The notes beneath the pieces were generated by a model. The model was not told the origin of the DNA and did no database searches. It saw nothing but the letters and a program-made list of their open reading frames with translations. Positions 1-9,351 of a stretch of 64,000 nt of DNA are shown piece after piece (within the stretch, counting starts at the first letter, position 1; each line of letters starts with the position of its first letter). Position numbers and translations under genes: made by a program. Origin of the DNA: Winogradskyella marina (GTDB lineage Bacteria > Bacteroidota > Bacteroidia > Flavobacteriales > Flavobacteriaceae); assembly GCF_015645385.1 (NCBI RefSeq), contig NZ_JADOET010000012.1, positions 1-64,000 on the forward strand, in the 5' to 3' direction.

Positions 1-249
1 TCTTACTTTGCCTATCTGAAAAAGTATTATAAAGCTCGACAAATGATAAACTTTGTTATTACACCAATCTGTATTGCAGTTTATATATTTGGATTTTATT
101 TGCTACTACCTTACTTTAAGGATTACTTTTCAAAAGGGTTTTACACTTACATTCTAATTTCAGGAGTTATTTCTCTTATTGTTGTTATTGCTATTATTGT
201 TAAAAGCACTATTAAAGAACAACGCTATTTAAAACAATTGCATAAATGA
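1..249 (+). CDS. Membrane protein, C-terminal part (cut by left window edge)
   Basis: The reading frame is open from base 1 to the TAA at 247-249, and the ATG at 43 is internal to it, so this is probably the last 82 residues of a longer protein. The visible part has two hydrophobic segments, at about residues 17-37 and 49-69 of the fragment, separated by an aromatic and Lys-rich loop, and ends in a charged tail (EQRYLKQLHK). The layout resembles the end of the membrane protein at 15234-15866, which sits behind an ECF sigma factor. By analogy this could also be a sigma-factor partner, but that is inference. No specific function can be assigned. Confidence 0.55.
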   Translation, partial: SYFAYLKKYYKARQMINFVITPICIAVYIFGFYLLLPYFKDYFSKGFYTYILISGVISLIVVIAIIVKSTIKEQRYLKQLHK

Positions 250-386
250 TAAAAAATATCAATTTGAAAAAAACAACGTTGCACAACAAAGTACTGTAGT
301 AAAAAACAAGTAAAAACCCATTAAGTTTTGACTAAAGTACTTTTATAATTTTAATCAAACAACAATCAAAATTGAATAAATGCCAC

Positions 387-1283
387 TTAACGCTTGTTTC
401 CTTTCTCATGTCGTCGCTCCGCATATTCGTAGCCTTCATTCCACCACTTTTCCATTAATCGTTTACTAAAAATCAGTGAGTTTTCGGTTAAACTTGTTGG
501 TGTGTAGTATAAATTTAGTTTTACGTTTTTATTTCGCGCTGCTAATTTTCCGATAAGAATATCATTTCGCTCCACCTGATCTAATAAGTGCCCAAACAAA
601 CTAATCATTAGTGAAAAGGGATTTTTACCCAATACTTTTTGCTTTCCTAAAGTTTCAGCTTCTAAAACAATAGCATCTACTTCTGTGGCACCACGTTGAA
701 TGGCTTCTCTAATTGGAATTACAGATCCTAAACCACCATCAGCATATTCATAGCCATCCACTTTTACCAGCGACATAAATGGAATATAGTTGCACGAAAT
801 CCAAATCCAATTACAAAACTCTTCATAAGAACACTCTTGTATCGATTTATATTCAACACGATTCATAGACAAGTTAGAAACTGTTACAACAACATCGTGT
901 TTTTCTTTTCTTATGCGCTGATATTCTTCATAAGTAACATTTTTTCTTATGTTTTTTCTAAGTGCTTTGCTTTCTCCAAATGTACGTTTACGCCTAATAA
1001 ACTGCCATAACGAATTAACAAAATCAATAGATACGTACTCTCTGTCTCCTTTTTTGTGCTGTACAAACGGGCTTATACTAAAAATATCTTGCTGCTGTAC
1101 GTTGGTAAAGATATCGTAGAGTTTTCCAATTTCGTTAACGGCTAAATGTGGGACTAATAAACTTCCTGTAGAGGTTCCTAAAAACAAATCGTAATTATGT
1201 TTTTCGCGTTCTATTAGGTATTGTGCTACACCACCAGCAAAAGCTCCTTTACTTCCACCACCAGATATTACTAATGCTCGCAT
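387..1283 (-). CDS. Patatin-like phospholipase (first of a tandem pair)
   Basis: This 298-residue protein belongs to the patatin/RssA-like family of serine lipid acyl hydrolases. It carries the oxyanion-hole motif GGGSKG at residues 8-13, the nucleophile elbow GTSTG with Ser38, and the catalytic Asp182 in ADGGLG, so the Ser-Asp dyad is intact. There is no signal peptide, so it is probably cytoplasmic or peripherally attached to the membrane. The substrate is unknown; the family hydrolyses acyl chains from phospholipids or neutral lipids. It lies 23 bp downstream of a clear paralogue at 1307-2212 and shares the same N-terminal 20 residues, so the pair arose by duplication. It is the last gene of the unit that starts with the M1 aminopeptidase at 4176. 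Confidence 0.9.
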   Translation of the reverse strand: MRALVISGGGSKGAFAGGVAQYLIEREKHNYDLFLGTSTGSLLVPHLAVNEIGKLYDIFTNVQQQDIFSISPFVQHKKGDREYVSIDFVNSLWQFIRRKRTFGESKALRKNIRKNVTYEEYQRIRKEKHDVVVTVSNLSMNRVEYKSIQECSYEEFCNWIWISCNYIPFMSLVKVDGYEYADGGLGSVIPIREAIQRGATEVDAIVLEAETLGKQKVLGKNPFSLMISLFGHLLDQVERNDILIGKLAARNKNVKLNLYYTPTSLTENSLIFSKRLMEKWWNEGYEYAERRHEKGNKR

Positions 1284-1306
1284 TTAATTTTAAATTTAGT
1301 ATTGAT

Positions 1307-2212
1307 TTATTCTGTTTCTAATGGACTCACTTCTTCATCTTTAAAAGACGCATAGTTAAATCCACTTTGCCACCATCTCGTCATTTTATCTTTATCGAAA
1401 ACCAGTGAATTGGTCGTTAAAACCGTTGGAGTATAATAAAAATTAATGATAGCATTTTGATTTGAAGCCACAAACTTACCTATTTTAATATTTTGATTTT
1501 CTATTCTATCTAACATAAACGCAAACATGTTAGTTAATAATGAAAACGCATTGGTTGATGGCATTCTATTTAATTGCGATACTTCTGTTTGCAAAATAAT
1601 GGCATCAACTGTAGTTGCTCCGCGTTTTATAGCTTCTTCAATTGGTACCATTACACCAAGTCCGCCATCTGCATATTCACAACCATTTTTCTTTACTAAA
1701 GACATAAATGGTGTGTAATTGCACGACATCCAAATCCAATCGCAAAATTCATCGTAATCAAAATCATTAATAGACTTATACTCCACCTGATTGAGCGATA
1801 AGTTTGAAACCGTAACCACTATATCAGTAGCACTTTCTTTAAGTATCAAAAACTCGTCTTTTGTTAGCGTTCTTTTAATGAGCTTTTTCAAATTGAGACT
1901 CGACCCAAAAGTCTTGTGGCCTTTCAATAAATTTAGAAGTACCGCAAAATGATTAATCGCTATAGTTTCTACACCTTTTTTCTTTCTAATAATAAAAGGA
2001 CAATTATCAAAAATGTCACCGTTATTTACACTGGTATAGACTTGTTTTATTTTTTCGACTTTGTTTAGACCTAAATGAGATACTAAAAGGCTTCCTGTTG
2101 AAGTTCCAATAAACAAATCGTATTTATGTTTTTTATTTTCAATAAGATATTGCGCAACGCCACCTGCAAATGCACCTTTACTCCCACCTCCAGATATTAC
2201 TAACGCTCTCAT
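1307..2212 (-). CDS. Patatin-like phospholipase (second of a tandem pair)
   Basis: This 301-residue patatin-family protein is a paralogue of its downstream neighbour. It has GGGSKG at residues 8-13, GTSTG with Ser38, and Asp182 in ADGGLG, so the serine lipase dyad is complete. The two copies are nearly identical in the first 20 residues and around residues 130-185, but diverge at 50-125 and at the C terminus, which are the likely substrate-contacting parts. Its start codon overlaps the stop codon of the upstream aminopeptidase by one base (TAATG), which suggests translational coupling. No signal peptide or membrane segment is visible. The physiological lipid is unknown. Confidence 0.9.
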   Translation of the reverse strand: MRALVISGGGSKGAFAGGVAQYLIENKKHKYDLFIGTSTGSLLVSHLGLNKVEKIKQVYTSVNNGDIFDNCPFIIRKKKGVETIAINHFAVLLNLLKGHKTFGSSLNLKKLIKRTLTKDEFLILKESATDIVVTVSNLSLNQVEYKSINDFDYDEFCDWIWMSCNYTPFMSLVKKNGCEYADGGLGVMVPIEEAIKRGATTVDAIILQTEVSQLNRMPSTNAFSLLTNMFAFMLDRIENQNIKIGKFVASNQNAIINFYYTPTVLTTNSLVFDKDKMTRWWQSGFNYASFKDEEVSPLETE

Positions 2213-4176
2213 TAATCGACTTTATTTTCAAGTTTTTCGGATTGCTCTTTAGCGAATTTAACCAATCTCCAGTTGTGATGTGATTTGGCTTTTTCTAAAT
2301 TAGATTGACAGATGTCATTACAAGATTTGATTAAATCTAAATAATTAAAAGCCTTAATTCTTACATCTGCATTATACGTTTCATCTGTATAACCGACTAA
2401 CTCATTAAACAATTCCTGCTTATTATCTGCGTCGTAATACGGTGTATTTAAATTTAAAACAATCCACAACATACGCACATTCTTATCCTTAAAGCCTATT
2501 ACTTTTCTTGTTTTTGAAAGGTACTTAGAACGTTCTAAAGGAAAATTAACCCAAAGATTATATAAGGCGTTTTCTATGGTAACATAAGACTTATCATCTA
2601 ATAAAGATTCATAGTCTTCTTTCAGTGCTTCCGGAATTTTAGTGACATGTTCTGAAATGGCTTGCCTCACCTTTAAACTGTTTTTAAATACATCTGATGT
2701 TACCAATGATGGCATTTGCGAAACAACCTTCACTTTTGCTTCATCTGAGACATAATATTTAAGGTATTCTTCGCACTTTGATGATTTGGCTTCGCAATCA
2801 ACCATTGCATACTCATTGATAAAAGTAGATTGACGTTTTAGAATTGTATAGGCTTCATCGTAAGGAAAGGCTTTATTTTTAATCCAATAATTCACAAAAC
2901 GAGATAAGGATTGTCCATATAATTTTTCAACTTCAGCAATAAAATCGGACGTTTCAACATTAGTAAATTGATGCTTTTCTAAATAATTTTTAACTGCTTT
3001 TTTAAAAATAGCATCACCAACCTTATCTCTTAAAACGTGTAAAACCCATGCTCCTCGTTGATAAAAGGTTAAACTACTCGATTTTGGATCTAAAAGTGAG
3101 GTTCCATTTCCGGAAAGATCTTGTTGACTTAACGCAATTACGGATTCTAAAAGTTTGTAATAAAAATAATTATCACCAAAAACATCGCGTTCTGCCAAAA
3201 GCGCATAATAGGTTGCAAAACCTTCTTGCAGCCAATGGTGCTCACTAGATGTCGCAGTAACCAAATCACCAAACCACTGATGCGCCAATTCGTGTGCGTT
3301 AACATTGACGTAATTTTTATCATTAAAACCAATACTATCCACCACAAAAGCATCCGAAAAAATAGTAAGGCTTGTGTTTTCCATTCCTGCATATAAAAAA
3401 TCGTGAACAGGCACCTGTTTATAGTTTTGCCAAGGATACGCAAAGCCAATTTCTTCCTCTAAAAAATCGAACATTTGTTTTGTATAACGGTATGTTGGTT
3501 CAACTTTTAGGGAATCTTCTGGATAATAGTAATATTCTAAAGGAATACCGCTTTTTGACGTTTCTGTTTTTTTGTTGTATTTGCCTATGACTGCTGCGAC
3601 TAGGTAACTTGACATTGGTTTTTGCATGTCGTATCGCCAAGTTGTTAATGAATCTCCAATTTGTTTTTCTATTAATTTACCGTTAGCTAAAGCCTCATAG
3701 TTATTAGGATACGTTAATGACAAATCGAATTCAATTTTATCATTAACATCATCAATACTTGGTAGCCAGTTACTCGTGTATTTCCCTTGACCTTGAGTCC
3801 AGATTTGGTTATCATTATCACGTTTCATGAAATACATCGCTTTTTTAGGTTTTGCATCGTAATCAAAAGAGATATTATAAATGACATCTTTTTTAAACGT
3901 ATTCCTAAAAATTATTCTTTTTTGATTGTTCTCATAGTTTTCAAAAGACGAACCATCCAAAGCAACTCTATCGAATTTCATATTAATCGCATCAAGACTA
4001 ACTGAGTCAGCATCTTTTAACATTTTAAATCGATAATTAACATTACCAAATACACGTGTTGAGTCTGCCTCAAATTCAATATTAGCAGTAGCACTTAAAA
4101 AATCGACATCATCCGTTTGCTGAGCAAAAAATAAGCTCGTAAAAAAAATACAAAAGGCAACAAAAAAATTCTTCAT
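2212..4176 (-). CDS. M1 family (aminopeptidase N-like) zinc metallopeptidase, secreted
   Basis: This is a gluzincin aminopeptidase that removes N-terminal residues from peptides. The frame is open back to 4302, but I place the start at the ATG at 4176 because it is followed directly by a signal peptide (MKNFFVAFCIFFTSLFFAQ), and the upstream bases belong to a repeat region. In this 654-residue version, the exopeptidase motif GMENT is at about 264-268, and the zinc site is HELAH at 295-299 with the third ligand Glu318, the correct HExxH-x18-E spacing. The export signal places it in the periplasm or at the cell surface. There is no T9SS C-terminal domain. The stop codon overlaps the start of a patatin-like gene, so the three genes probably form one operon. 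Confidence 0.92.
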   Translation of the reverse strand: MKNFFVAFCIFFTSLFFAQQTDDVDFLSATANIEFEADSTRVFGNVNYRFKMLKDADSVSLDAINMKFDRVALDGSSFENYENNQKRIIFRNTFKKDVIYNISFDYDAKPKKAMYFMKRDNDNQIWTQGQGKYTSNWLPSIDDVNDKIEFDLSLTYPNNYEALANGKLIEKQIGDSLTTWRYDMQKPMSSYLVAAVIGKYNKKTETSKSGIPLEYYYYPEDSLKVEPTYRYTKQMFDFLEEEIGFAYPWQNYKQVPVHDFLYAGMENTSLTIFSDAFVVDSIGFNDKNYVNVNAHELAHQWFGDLVTATSSEHHWLQEGFATYYALLAERDVFGDNYFYYKLLESVIALSQQDLSGNGTSLLDPKSSSLTFYQRGAWVLHVLRDKVGDAIFKKAVKNYLEKHQFTNVETSDFIAEVEKLYGQSLSRFVNYWIKNKAFPYDEAYTILKRQSTFINEYAMVDCEAKSSKCEEYLKYYVSDEAKVKVVSQMPSLVTSDVFKNSLKVRQAISEHVTKIPEALKEDYESLLDDKSYVTIENALYNLWVNFPLERSKYLSKTRKVIGFKDKNVRMLWIVLNLNTPYYDADNKQELFNELVGYTDETYNADVRIKAFNYLDLIKSCNDICQSNLEKAKSHHNWRLVKFAKEQSEKLENKVD

Positions 4177-4221
4177 AAATAAGATTTGAGCAAGAATGAG
4201 ACTAAAATACAACTTTTCTTT

Positions 4222-4437
4222 CGTCAGTTCGAGTGAAATTTGTTTTTTCAAATTTTGTTTCGAGAACCAATAACTTCTCGATACAATTTGCTCGTCCCTC
4301 ATAAAACATTCGAAGTGACAAAAAATAGATTACTCTATTCGTAGTAATGACAACACCAAGATTTATTTATTGAGATTCTTCACTTTGTTCAGAATGACAG
4401 TAAAAAGAGATTCCTGCATTCGTAGGAATTTGGTAAA
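4222..4437. repeat. Composite of interspersed REP-like repeats
   Basis: The interval before recG holds three or four short repeat units in a row. One has the arms GTCAGTTCGAGTG and CGAGAA...TTCTCGATAC (about 4223-4294), one contains CATTCGAAGTGACA (about 4307-4320), one is the complement of a GTCATTCTGAACAAAGTGAAGAATCTC-like unit (4372-4400), and the last is the hairpin ATTCCT...AGGAAT (about 4410-4428). From memory, units of these kinds are scattered in many copies between genes in flavobacterial genomes. No coding potential is evident. Confidence 0.6.
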
Positions 4438-4446
4438 TTCGCAACT

Positions 4447-6549
4447 ATGAGTGTCAATTTACAAACTCCCATAGATTATCTAAAAGGTGTTGGTCCAAAC
4501 CGAGCAGATTTATTGCGCTCAGAGTTGGGTATTCAGACATATCAAGACCTTATAAATTTATTTCCAAATCGGTATATAGATCGCACTAGGTACTACAAAA
4601 TTAATGAACTACAACGCAACAACGCCGAAGTTCAAATTATTGGAAAAATCACAGGATTTAGGGAAGTTGCTCAAAAAAGAGGCAAGCGATTGGTTGCTGA
4701 TTTTAGAGATGACACCGGAATGATGGAACTCGTTTGGTTTAGAGGTCAGAAGTGGATACGTGAAAGTCTAAAAACCGGTAAAACTTATGTGATTTTTGGA
4801 AAAACCAATTGGTTTGCTGGAAAATTCAGCATGCCACATCCCGAAATTGAATTGCAATCTGAACACGAACGCAATTTGCGATCTGCAATGCAAGCTATTT
4901 ATCCTTCTACCGAAAAATTATCAAATAAGGGAATCACAAACAAGGTTGTTACTAATATTATGCAACAATTGTTTTTAGAAACTAAAGGGAGGTTTGTTGA
5001 AACTTTACCAGCTTCTATAATGACGGATTTAAAATTAATTTCAAAATCTGACGCGCTTTTTAATATTCATTTTCCGAAGACTCCAGAGCTTCTCGCAAGA
5101 GCTCAATTTCGATTAAAATTTGAAGAATTATTTTACATTCAGCTTCAATTAATCATTAAAAATCTTATTCATAAATCGAAAATAAAAGGCTTTACTTTTG
5201 ATAAAGTCGGAGACTACTTTAACACCTTTTACAAAGATCATTTACCTTTTGAATTAACCAATGCACAGAAGCGTGTTTTAAAAGAAATTAGAAATGATTT
5301 AGGTAGTAATGCGCAGATGAATCGCCTTTTGCAAGGAGATGTGGGCTCTGGCAAGACCATAGTTGCGTTTATGTCAATGCTCATGGGACTTGACAATGGT
5401 TTTCAATGTTGTTTAATGGCGCCAACTGCTATTTTGTCAGTACAGCACTACCAAGGATTACAAGAGCTATGCAAGCCATTAGGAATCAGTATATCACTAT
5501 TAACTGGCTCAACTAAAACTTCAGACAGAAAAATAATTCATCAAAATCTCGAAAATGGTAATTTACAAATCTTAATTGGTACACATGCACTTCTTGAGGA
5601 TAAGGTGAAATTCAAAAATTTAGGCCTCGCAATTGTAGATGAACAACACCGTTTTGGCGTAAAACAAAGAAGTAAATTATGGCACAAAAATGAGCTACCT
5701 CCTAATGTTTTAGTGATGACCGCAACTCCTATTCCAAGAACCTTAGCAATGTCGGTTTATGGCGACTTAGATATTTCTGTAATTGACGAATTACCAGCCG
5801 GAAGAAAACCCATAAAAACAGTTCATAGATATGACAGTAACAGACTGAAAGTTTTCAAATTTATGAAAGATGAAATCGCTTTAGGTCGACAAATTTATAT
5901 TGTGTATCCATTAATTCAAGAAAGCGAAAAAATGGATTATAAAGATTTAATGGATGGTTATGAAAGTGTCTCAAGAGAATTCCCAATGCCAAATTATCAC
6001 ATCTCAATTGTGCATGGTAAAATGAAACCTGCAGATAAAGATTACGAAATGGAGCGTTTTGTAAAAGGTGAAACTCAAATTATGGTTGCAACAACTGTTA
6101 TTGAAGTTGGAGTTAATGTACCGAATGCTTCTGTGATGATTATTGAAAGTGCAGAACGCTTTGGCTTATCACAATTACACCAATTGCGTGGACGCGTTGG
6201 TCGTGGTGCTGAACAGAGTTATTGTATTTTAATGACCAGCCACAAACTAAGCCAAGACAGTAAAACCAGATTAGAAACCATGGTTAGAAGTAGTGATGGC
6301 TTTGAAATTGCTGAAGTCGATTTAAAACTAAGAGGTCCAGGCGACATTATGGGAACGCAACAAAGTGGAGTTTTAAACCTGAGAATTGCAGACATCGTAA
6401 AAGATAAAGACATCTTAGAACAATCGCGTTATTACGCTAAAAACATTCTTAAACTAGATCCTAGCTTGATTTCGCCTGATCATAAAGTAATTCTTCATAC
6501 CTATAGACAAATGAGTAAGTATCGTAATATTTGGAATTATATAAGTTAA
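4447..6549 (+). CDS. recG: ATP-dependent DNA helicase RecG
   Basis: RecG is a superfamily 2 helicase that remodels stalled replication forks and Holliday junctions. The 700-residue length is normal for the family. The N-terminal wedge/OB domain covers about residues 1-180, with the typical YLKGVGPNRA helix-hairpin-helix start. The Walker A motif is GDVGSGKT at 297-304, and the DEQH box at 398-401 (RecG has DEQH rather than DEAD). The second helicase domain contains the TATPIPRTLA motif and the arginine-finger region QLRGRVGRG. The gene stands alone, divergent from the aminopeptidase operon, with a near-consensus -7 element (TAAATTCG) at 4434-4441 just before the ATG, which would imply a very short leader. 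Confidence 0.97.
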   Translation: MSVNLQTPIDYLKGVGPNRADLLRSELGIQTYQDLINLFPNRYIDRTRYYKINELQRNNAEVQIIGKITGFREVAQKRGKRLVADFRDDTGMMELVWFRGQKWIRESLKTGKTYVIFGKTNWFAGKFSMPHPEIELQSEHERNLRSAMQAIYPSTEKLSNKGITNKVVTNIMQQLFLETKGRFVETLPASIMTDLKLISKSDALFNIHFPKTPELLARAQFRLKFEELFYIQLQLIIKNLIHKSKIKGFTFDKVGDYFNTFYKDHLPFELTNAQKRVLKEIRNDLGSNAQMNRLLQGDVGSGKTIVAFMSMLMGLDNGFQCCLMAPTAILSVQHYQGLQELCKPLGISISLLTGSTKTSDRKIIHQNLENGNLQILIGTHALLEDKVKFKNLGLAIVDEQHRFGVKQRSKLWHKNELPPNVLVMTATPIPRTLAMSVYGDLDISVIDELPAGRKPIKTVHRYDSNRLKVFKFMKDEIALGRQIYIVYPLIQESEKMDYKDLMDGYESVSREFPMPNYHISIVHGKMKPADKDYEMERFVKGETQIMVATTVIEVGVNVPNASVMIIESAERFGLSQLHQLRGRVGRGAEQSYCILMTSHKLSQDSKTRLETMVRSSDGFEIAEVDLKLRGPGDIMGTQQSGVLNLRIADIVKDKDILEQSRYYAKNILKLDPSLISPDHKVILHTYRQMSKYRNIWNYIS

Positions 6550-6585
6550 GCTCTCTTAAGTTATAACTTAGATTATCTAAAAATA

Positions 6586-6618
6586 AAAAGAGACACTTTG
6601 TAATAAAGTAGCTCTTTT
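6586..6618 (+). terminator. Likely terminator after recG
   Basis: AAAAGAG at 6586-6592 pairs with CTCTTTT at 6612-6618, with an inner ACTTT/AAAGT stem and a GTAAT loop. It lies 37 bp after the recG stop codon, between convergent genes. The run of four T is short, so termination strength is uncertain. Confidence 0.5.
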
Positions 6619-6658
6619 CGCGCTACTAATCAATTATCCAACGGGTAATTTTCTTTTT

Positions 6659-7291
6659 CTAATTTTTCAATTCATTTAGAGCTTCACTGATAATTGTATC
6701 ACCTTCTAAAATTTCGAAAGTAGAATTATACGGAGCATCATCATTTAGTGCTTTTACAAGCGTTTGAGCTACATCTGCTCTGCTAATTTCTCCTCGCTTA
6801 TTTAATTTTTCTTTTAATTCTATAGTGCCTTTAGCCTCCTTGTTATTTAAAGCTCCTGGCCTAACAATAACATACTTTAATCCACTTCGCTTAAGGTGTT
6901 CATCTGCATTTTGTTTTGCTCGTAAGTAGTCTTTTAACGCTTCTGATTCTTCTGGCTTATCCGCTCCCATTGAACTAAGGAGCACAAAACGGCTTACATT
7001 TGCCATTTTAGCCACAGCTATTAAGCGTTTTGCTCCTTCTTGGTCAACTTCAACAACATTCTTACCTCCAGAACCAGCAGCAAAAATAACCTTATCAATA
7101 CCCTTTACAGTATGTGTTAGATCTTCTGTTAAGTCTGCAAGGACGGTTTCTACACCTTCTTTCTTGAATTGTTTTTGTTGTTCTTCTTTTCTAACCATAG
7201 CAACTGGATTAAAATATTGCGTAGATTTTAGAAGCTTAACAACTTGTTTTCCTGTGGTGCCAGAAGCACCAGCAACTAATATATTTTCCAT
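6659..7291 (-). CDS. NAD(P)-binding atypical SDR family protein
   Basis: This 210-residue protein has a single Rossmann fold of the atypical short-chain dehydrogenase type (NmrA/SDR_a5-like). The dinucleotide-binding glycine motif GASGTTG is at residues 8-14, and the start of the substrate region has the LLSSMGAD segment. It lacks the YxxxK catalytic pair of classical SDRs, so it may act as a redox sensor or as a reductase on an unknown substrate. There is no export signal. The next gene upstream on the same strand is the small Pmp3-like peptide at 7306-7461, only 14 bp away, so the two are probably cotranscribed. Confidence 0.85.
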   Translation of the reverse strand: MENILVAGASGTTGKQVVKLLKSTQYFNPVAMVRKEEQQKQFKKEGVETVLADLTEDLTHTVKGIDKVIFAAGSGGKNVVEVDQEGAKRLIAVAKMANVSRFVLLSSMGADKPEESEALKDYLRAKQNADEHLKRSGLKYVIVRPGALNNKEAKGTIELKEKLNKRGEISRADVAQTLVKALNDDAPYNSTFEILEGDTIISEALNELKN

Positions 7292-7305
7292 GGTGTGTAT
7301 TGTTT

Positions 7306-7461
7306 TTATTTACTATTTACATAAAATGCATAAATCACTCCAGGCAACCAACCAACAAGGGTCAGTAAAAGGCTAATTAAAAATTCGGACCCTAAACCGT
7401 GTTTTAAAAACACTGCTAATGGTGGCAATAGAATAGATAGAATTATAGATAGTAAAGACAT
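7306..7461 (-). CDS. Pmp3/YqaE family small membrane protein
   Basis: This gene encodes 51 residues. The protein begins MSLLSIILSILLPPLAVFL and continues with a Gly-rich turn (HGLGSEF), a second hydrophobic helix with LLLTLVGWLPGVIYAFYV, and a short polar end. The PPLAVFL segment, the LLTLxGWLPGxIYA pattern and the overall length are the hallmarks of the UPF0057/Pmp3/YqaE family of stress-induced inner-membrane proteolipids, which influence membrane potential in yeast and plants. The gene lies 14 bp upstream of the SDR gene on the same strand. The two hydrophobic segments span about residues 3-18 and 28-48. Confidence 0.85.
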   Translation of the reverse strand: MSLLSIILSILLPPLAVFLKHGLGSEFLISLLLTLVGWLPGVIYAFYVNSK

Positions 7462-7660
7462 TTGCTTGCTTTTTAAGTTCTCGACAAACTTAAAGCAAAC
7501 ACCATAAATTCATTAACTTGTTTGATAGTTATGTTAGCGCAAATTGAAAACCATATTACTATTAAGAAGAAATTTCAAACAACCGAACGTATCTAAATGA
7601 GGATAATACAGTTCCTAATACAAGCATTATACAATTCTAACGGCAACTAAAAACACTTCA

Positions 7661-8665
7661 TTACCTTACAAATCGCCCAGAAATATTACCCTCAATAATC
7701 TTAACAACATCGTCGACATTACTGTAGTTGACATCACCTTCATACGTGTGTTTTAAAGCACAAGCTGCACAAGCGAATAACATTGCTCTATAGTCATCGT
7801 AATGTTGTAAACCATGAATTAAGCCTGCTGCAAAAGCATCACCTGTTCCTATTCTGTCTACAATATGAGTAATATTTAAATCGTCGGTTTCCCTAAATTC
7901 AGTTCCAGTCCACATTCTAGCTCTAATTTTGTGTGAATTCGCATTTAAAGCTGTTCTTATTTTATCAAACACCTTTACAATAGATGGAAATGTTTCCATT
8001 AACTGTTTACTCGCTGTTATAAAATCGTCGTTAGAATAACTATAATCAGTTCCGAGCACTTCATTAATCTCATTAATTCCACCAATAAAAATATTAGAAT
8101 AGTGTAATAAATCTATTAAGGTTTCTTTGGGGTCTTTACCATATTTCCACAATCCGCTGCGATACGTAGGATCTGCAGAAACAGTTAATCCTTTTTCTTT
8201 GGCTAAAACTAAACCTTCTTTTAAAGTGTCGTAAGCTCCTTGTGTTAATGCTGGTGTAATACCTGTCCAGTGCATCCAATTCCCCTTTTTCAATGCTTTT
8301 TCCCAATCTACCATAGCTGGTAAAACCTCAGAAAATGATGAATGCGATCTATTATAAGATATTTGGCTCGGTCTCATTACTGCTCCAACCTCTAAAAAGT
8401 AAACACCCAATGGCCGTTTGGAACGCACAAAAGACGATGTACTAATACCAAACTTTCTTACATAAGATACTGCAGTATCACCTATAAAATCATCCGAAAC
8501 TAAACTGATATGTTTTACATTACCTCCAAAATTAGCTAATGAAATGGCCACATTTAATTCCGTACCTCCAAAATAAAATTCAACAATATTAGATTGCATA
8601 AATTTTTTGTTTCCTCTTGGTGATAAACGCATTAAAACTTCACCGAATGTTATAATTTGATTCAT
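7661..8665 (-). CDS. kdgK: PfkB family sugar kinase, probably 2-keto-3-deoxygluconate kinase
   Basis: This is a 334-residue ribokinase-fold (PfkB) kinase. The N-terminal substrate signature includes FGGTELNVA at about residues 32-40, and the C-terminal PfkB signature DRIGTGDAFAAG at 270-281 supplies the anion hole and the catalytic base Asp276. The segments DPTYRSGLWKYG (165-176) and GVYFLEVGA (87-95) resemble KdgK proteins that phosphorylate 2-dehydro-3-deoxy-D-gluconate before KDPG aldolase in uronate (alginate, pectin) degradation. Here the gene is alone, without aldolase, uronate isomerase or a SusCD pair next to it, so the substrate is inferred from sequence only. Other PfkB substrates remain possible. 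Confidence 0.75.
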   Translation of the reverse strand: MNQIITFGEVLMRLSPRGNKKFMQSNIVEFYFGGTELNVAISLANFGGNVKHISLVSDDFIGDTAVSYVRKFGISTSSFVRSKRPLGVYFLEVGAVMRPSQISYNRSHSSFSEVLPAMVDWEKALKKGNWMHWTGITPALTQGAYDTLKEGLVLAKEKGLTVSADPTYRSGLWKYGKDPKETLIDLLHYSNIFIGGINEINEVLGTDYSYSNDDFITASKQLMETFPSIVKVFDKIRTALNANSHKIRARMWTGTEFRETDDLNITHIVDRIGTGDAFAAGLIHGLQHYDDYRAMLFACAACALKHTYEGDVNYSNVDDVVKIIEGNISGRFVR

Positions 8666-8808
8666 AATTTGATTTTTGTAACTGGCCTTTAAAAATAATT
8701 ATTTTAATTCTAAATTTAGAAAAATAAAAGATAGTGACTTAAATTTACTTGAATAAACTTATCCTATATTTTGTTTAATTTTTTACATCGAACTCCTTAA
8801 ATTACAAT

Positions 8809-9336
8809 ATGCTATTCAAAAACATAGAAACCGAACGACTTATCTTAAGACCAGTCACAGAAGAGGATATTCAAGATTTCTTTGAATTAGATTCCAACCC
8901 AAATGTTCACAAATATCTTGGAAACAAACCTGTGCAATCTATTGAAGCGTCGGAAGCAATGGTTGCCAGTATTTTAAAACAATATAAAACTAATGGTATT
9001 GGTCGTTTAGCTCTGATAGAAAAAAGCTCGACTAAATTCATAGGTTGGGCAGGTCTTAAATATGAAGATAACTTGAGAAAAGACTTTAACTATTTTGACT
9101 TAGGCTACAGACTAAAAGAACAGTTTTGGGGTAAGGGTTTTGCCACTGAAGCTGCGTTGGCATCTTTAAATTACGGATTCAAAGATTTAAAACTCAAAGA
9201 GATTGGTGCAGCTGCACATATTAACCATATCGCCTCTAACACTATTCTTTCTAAAATTGGTATGCAAGCTACAGATACTTTTGAACATGAAGGCGATTTG
9301 TGTAATTGGTACGAAATGACAAACCCATATGAATAA
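8809..9336 (+). CDS. GNAT family N-acetyltransferase (RimJ/RimL-like)
   Basis: This 175-residue acetyltransferase has the GNAT fold. It starts with the family-typical ETERLILRPVTEED (residues 7-20). The acetyl-CoA pyrophosphate loop QFWGKGFA is at 105-112, followed by TEAALASL, and the later motif HINHIASNTILSKIGM fits the Asn-Ser-xx-Leu-Gly-F pattern of RimJ/RimL-like enzymes. It transfers an acetyl group from acetyl-CoA to an amine; the acceptor could be a protein N terminus or a small molecule and cannot be decided here. It is a single gene facing the tonB-like gene, with a hairpin between them. Confidence 0.87.
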   Translation: MLFKNIETERLILRPVTEEDIQDFFELDSNPNVHKYLGNKPVQSIEASEAMVASILKQYKTNGIGRLALIEKSSTKFIGWAGLKYEDNLRKDFNYFDLGYRLKEQFWGKGFATEAALASLNYGFKDLKLKEIGAAAHINHIASNTILSKIGMQATDTFEHEGDLCNWYEMTNPYE

Positions 9337-9351
9337 CTTTGAAGAATAAAA

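Noticed and set aside
287..344. AAAGTACT / AGTACTTT inverted repeat in the gap between the first two genes
   Set aside because: The arms are only 8 bp, about 40 bp apart, and no T run follows, so a terminator cannot be supported.
4177..4302. N-terminal extension of the M1 aminopeptidase
   Set aside because: The extension falls in repeat DNA, and a proper signal peptide starts at 4176.
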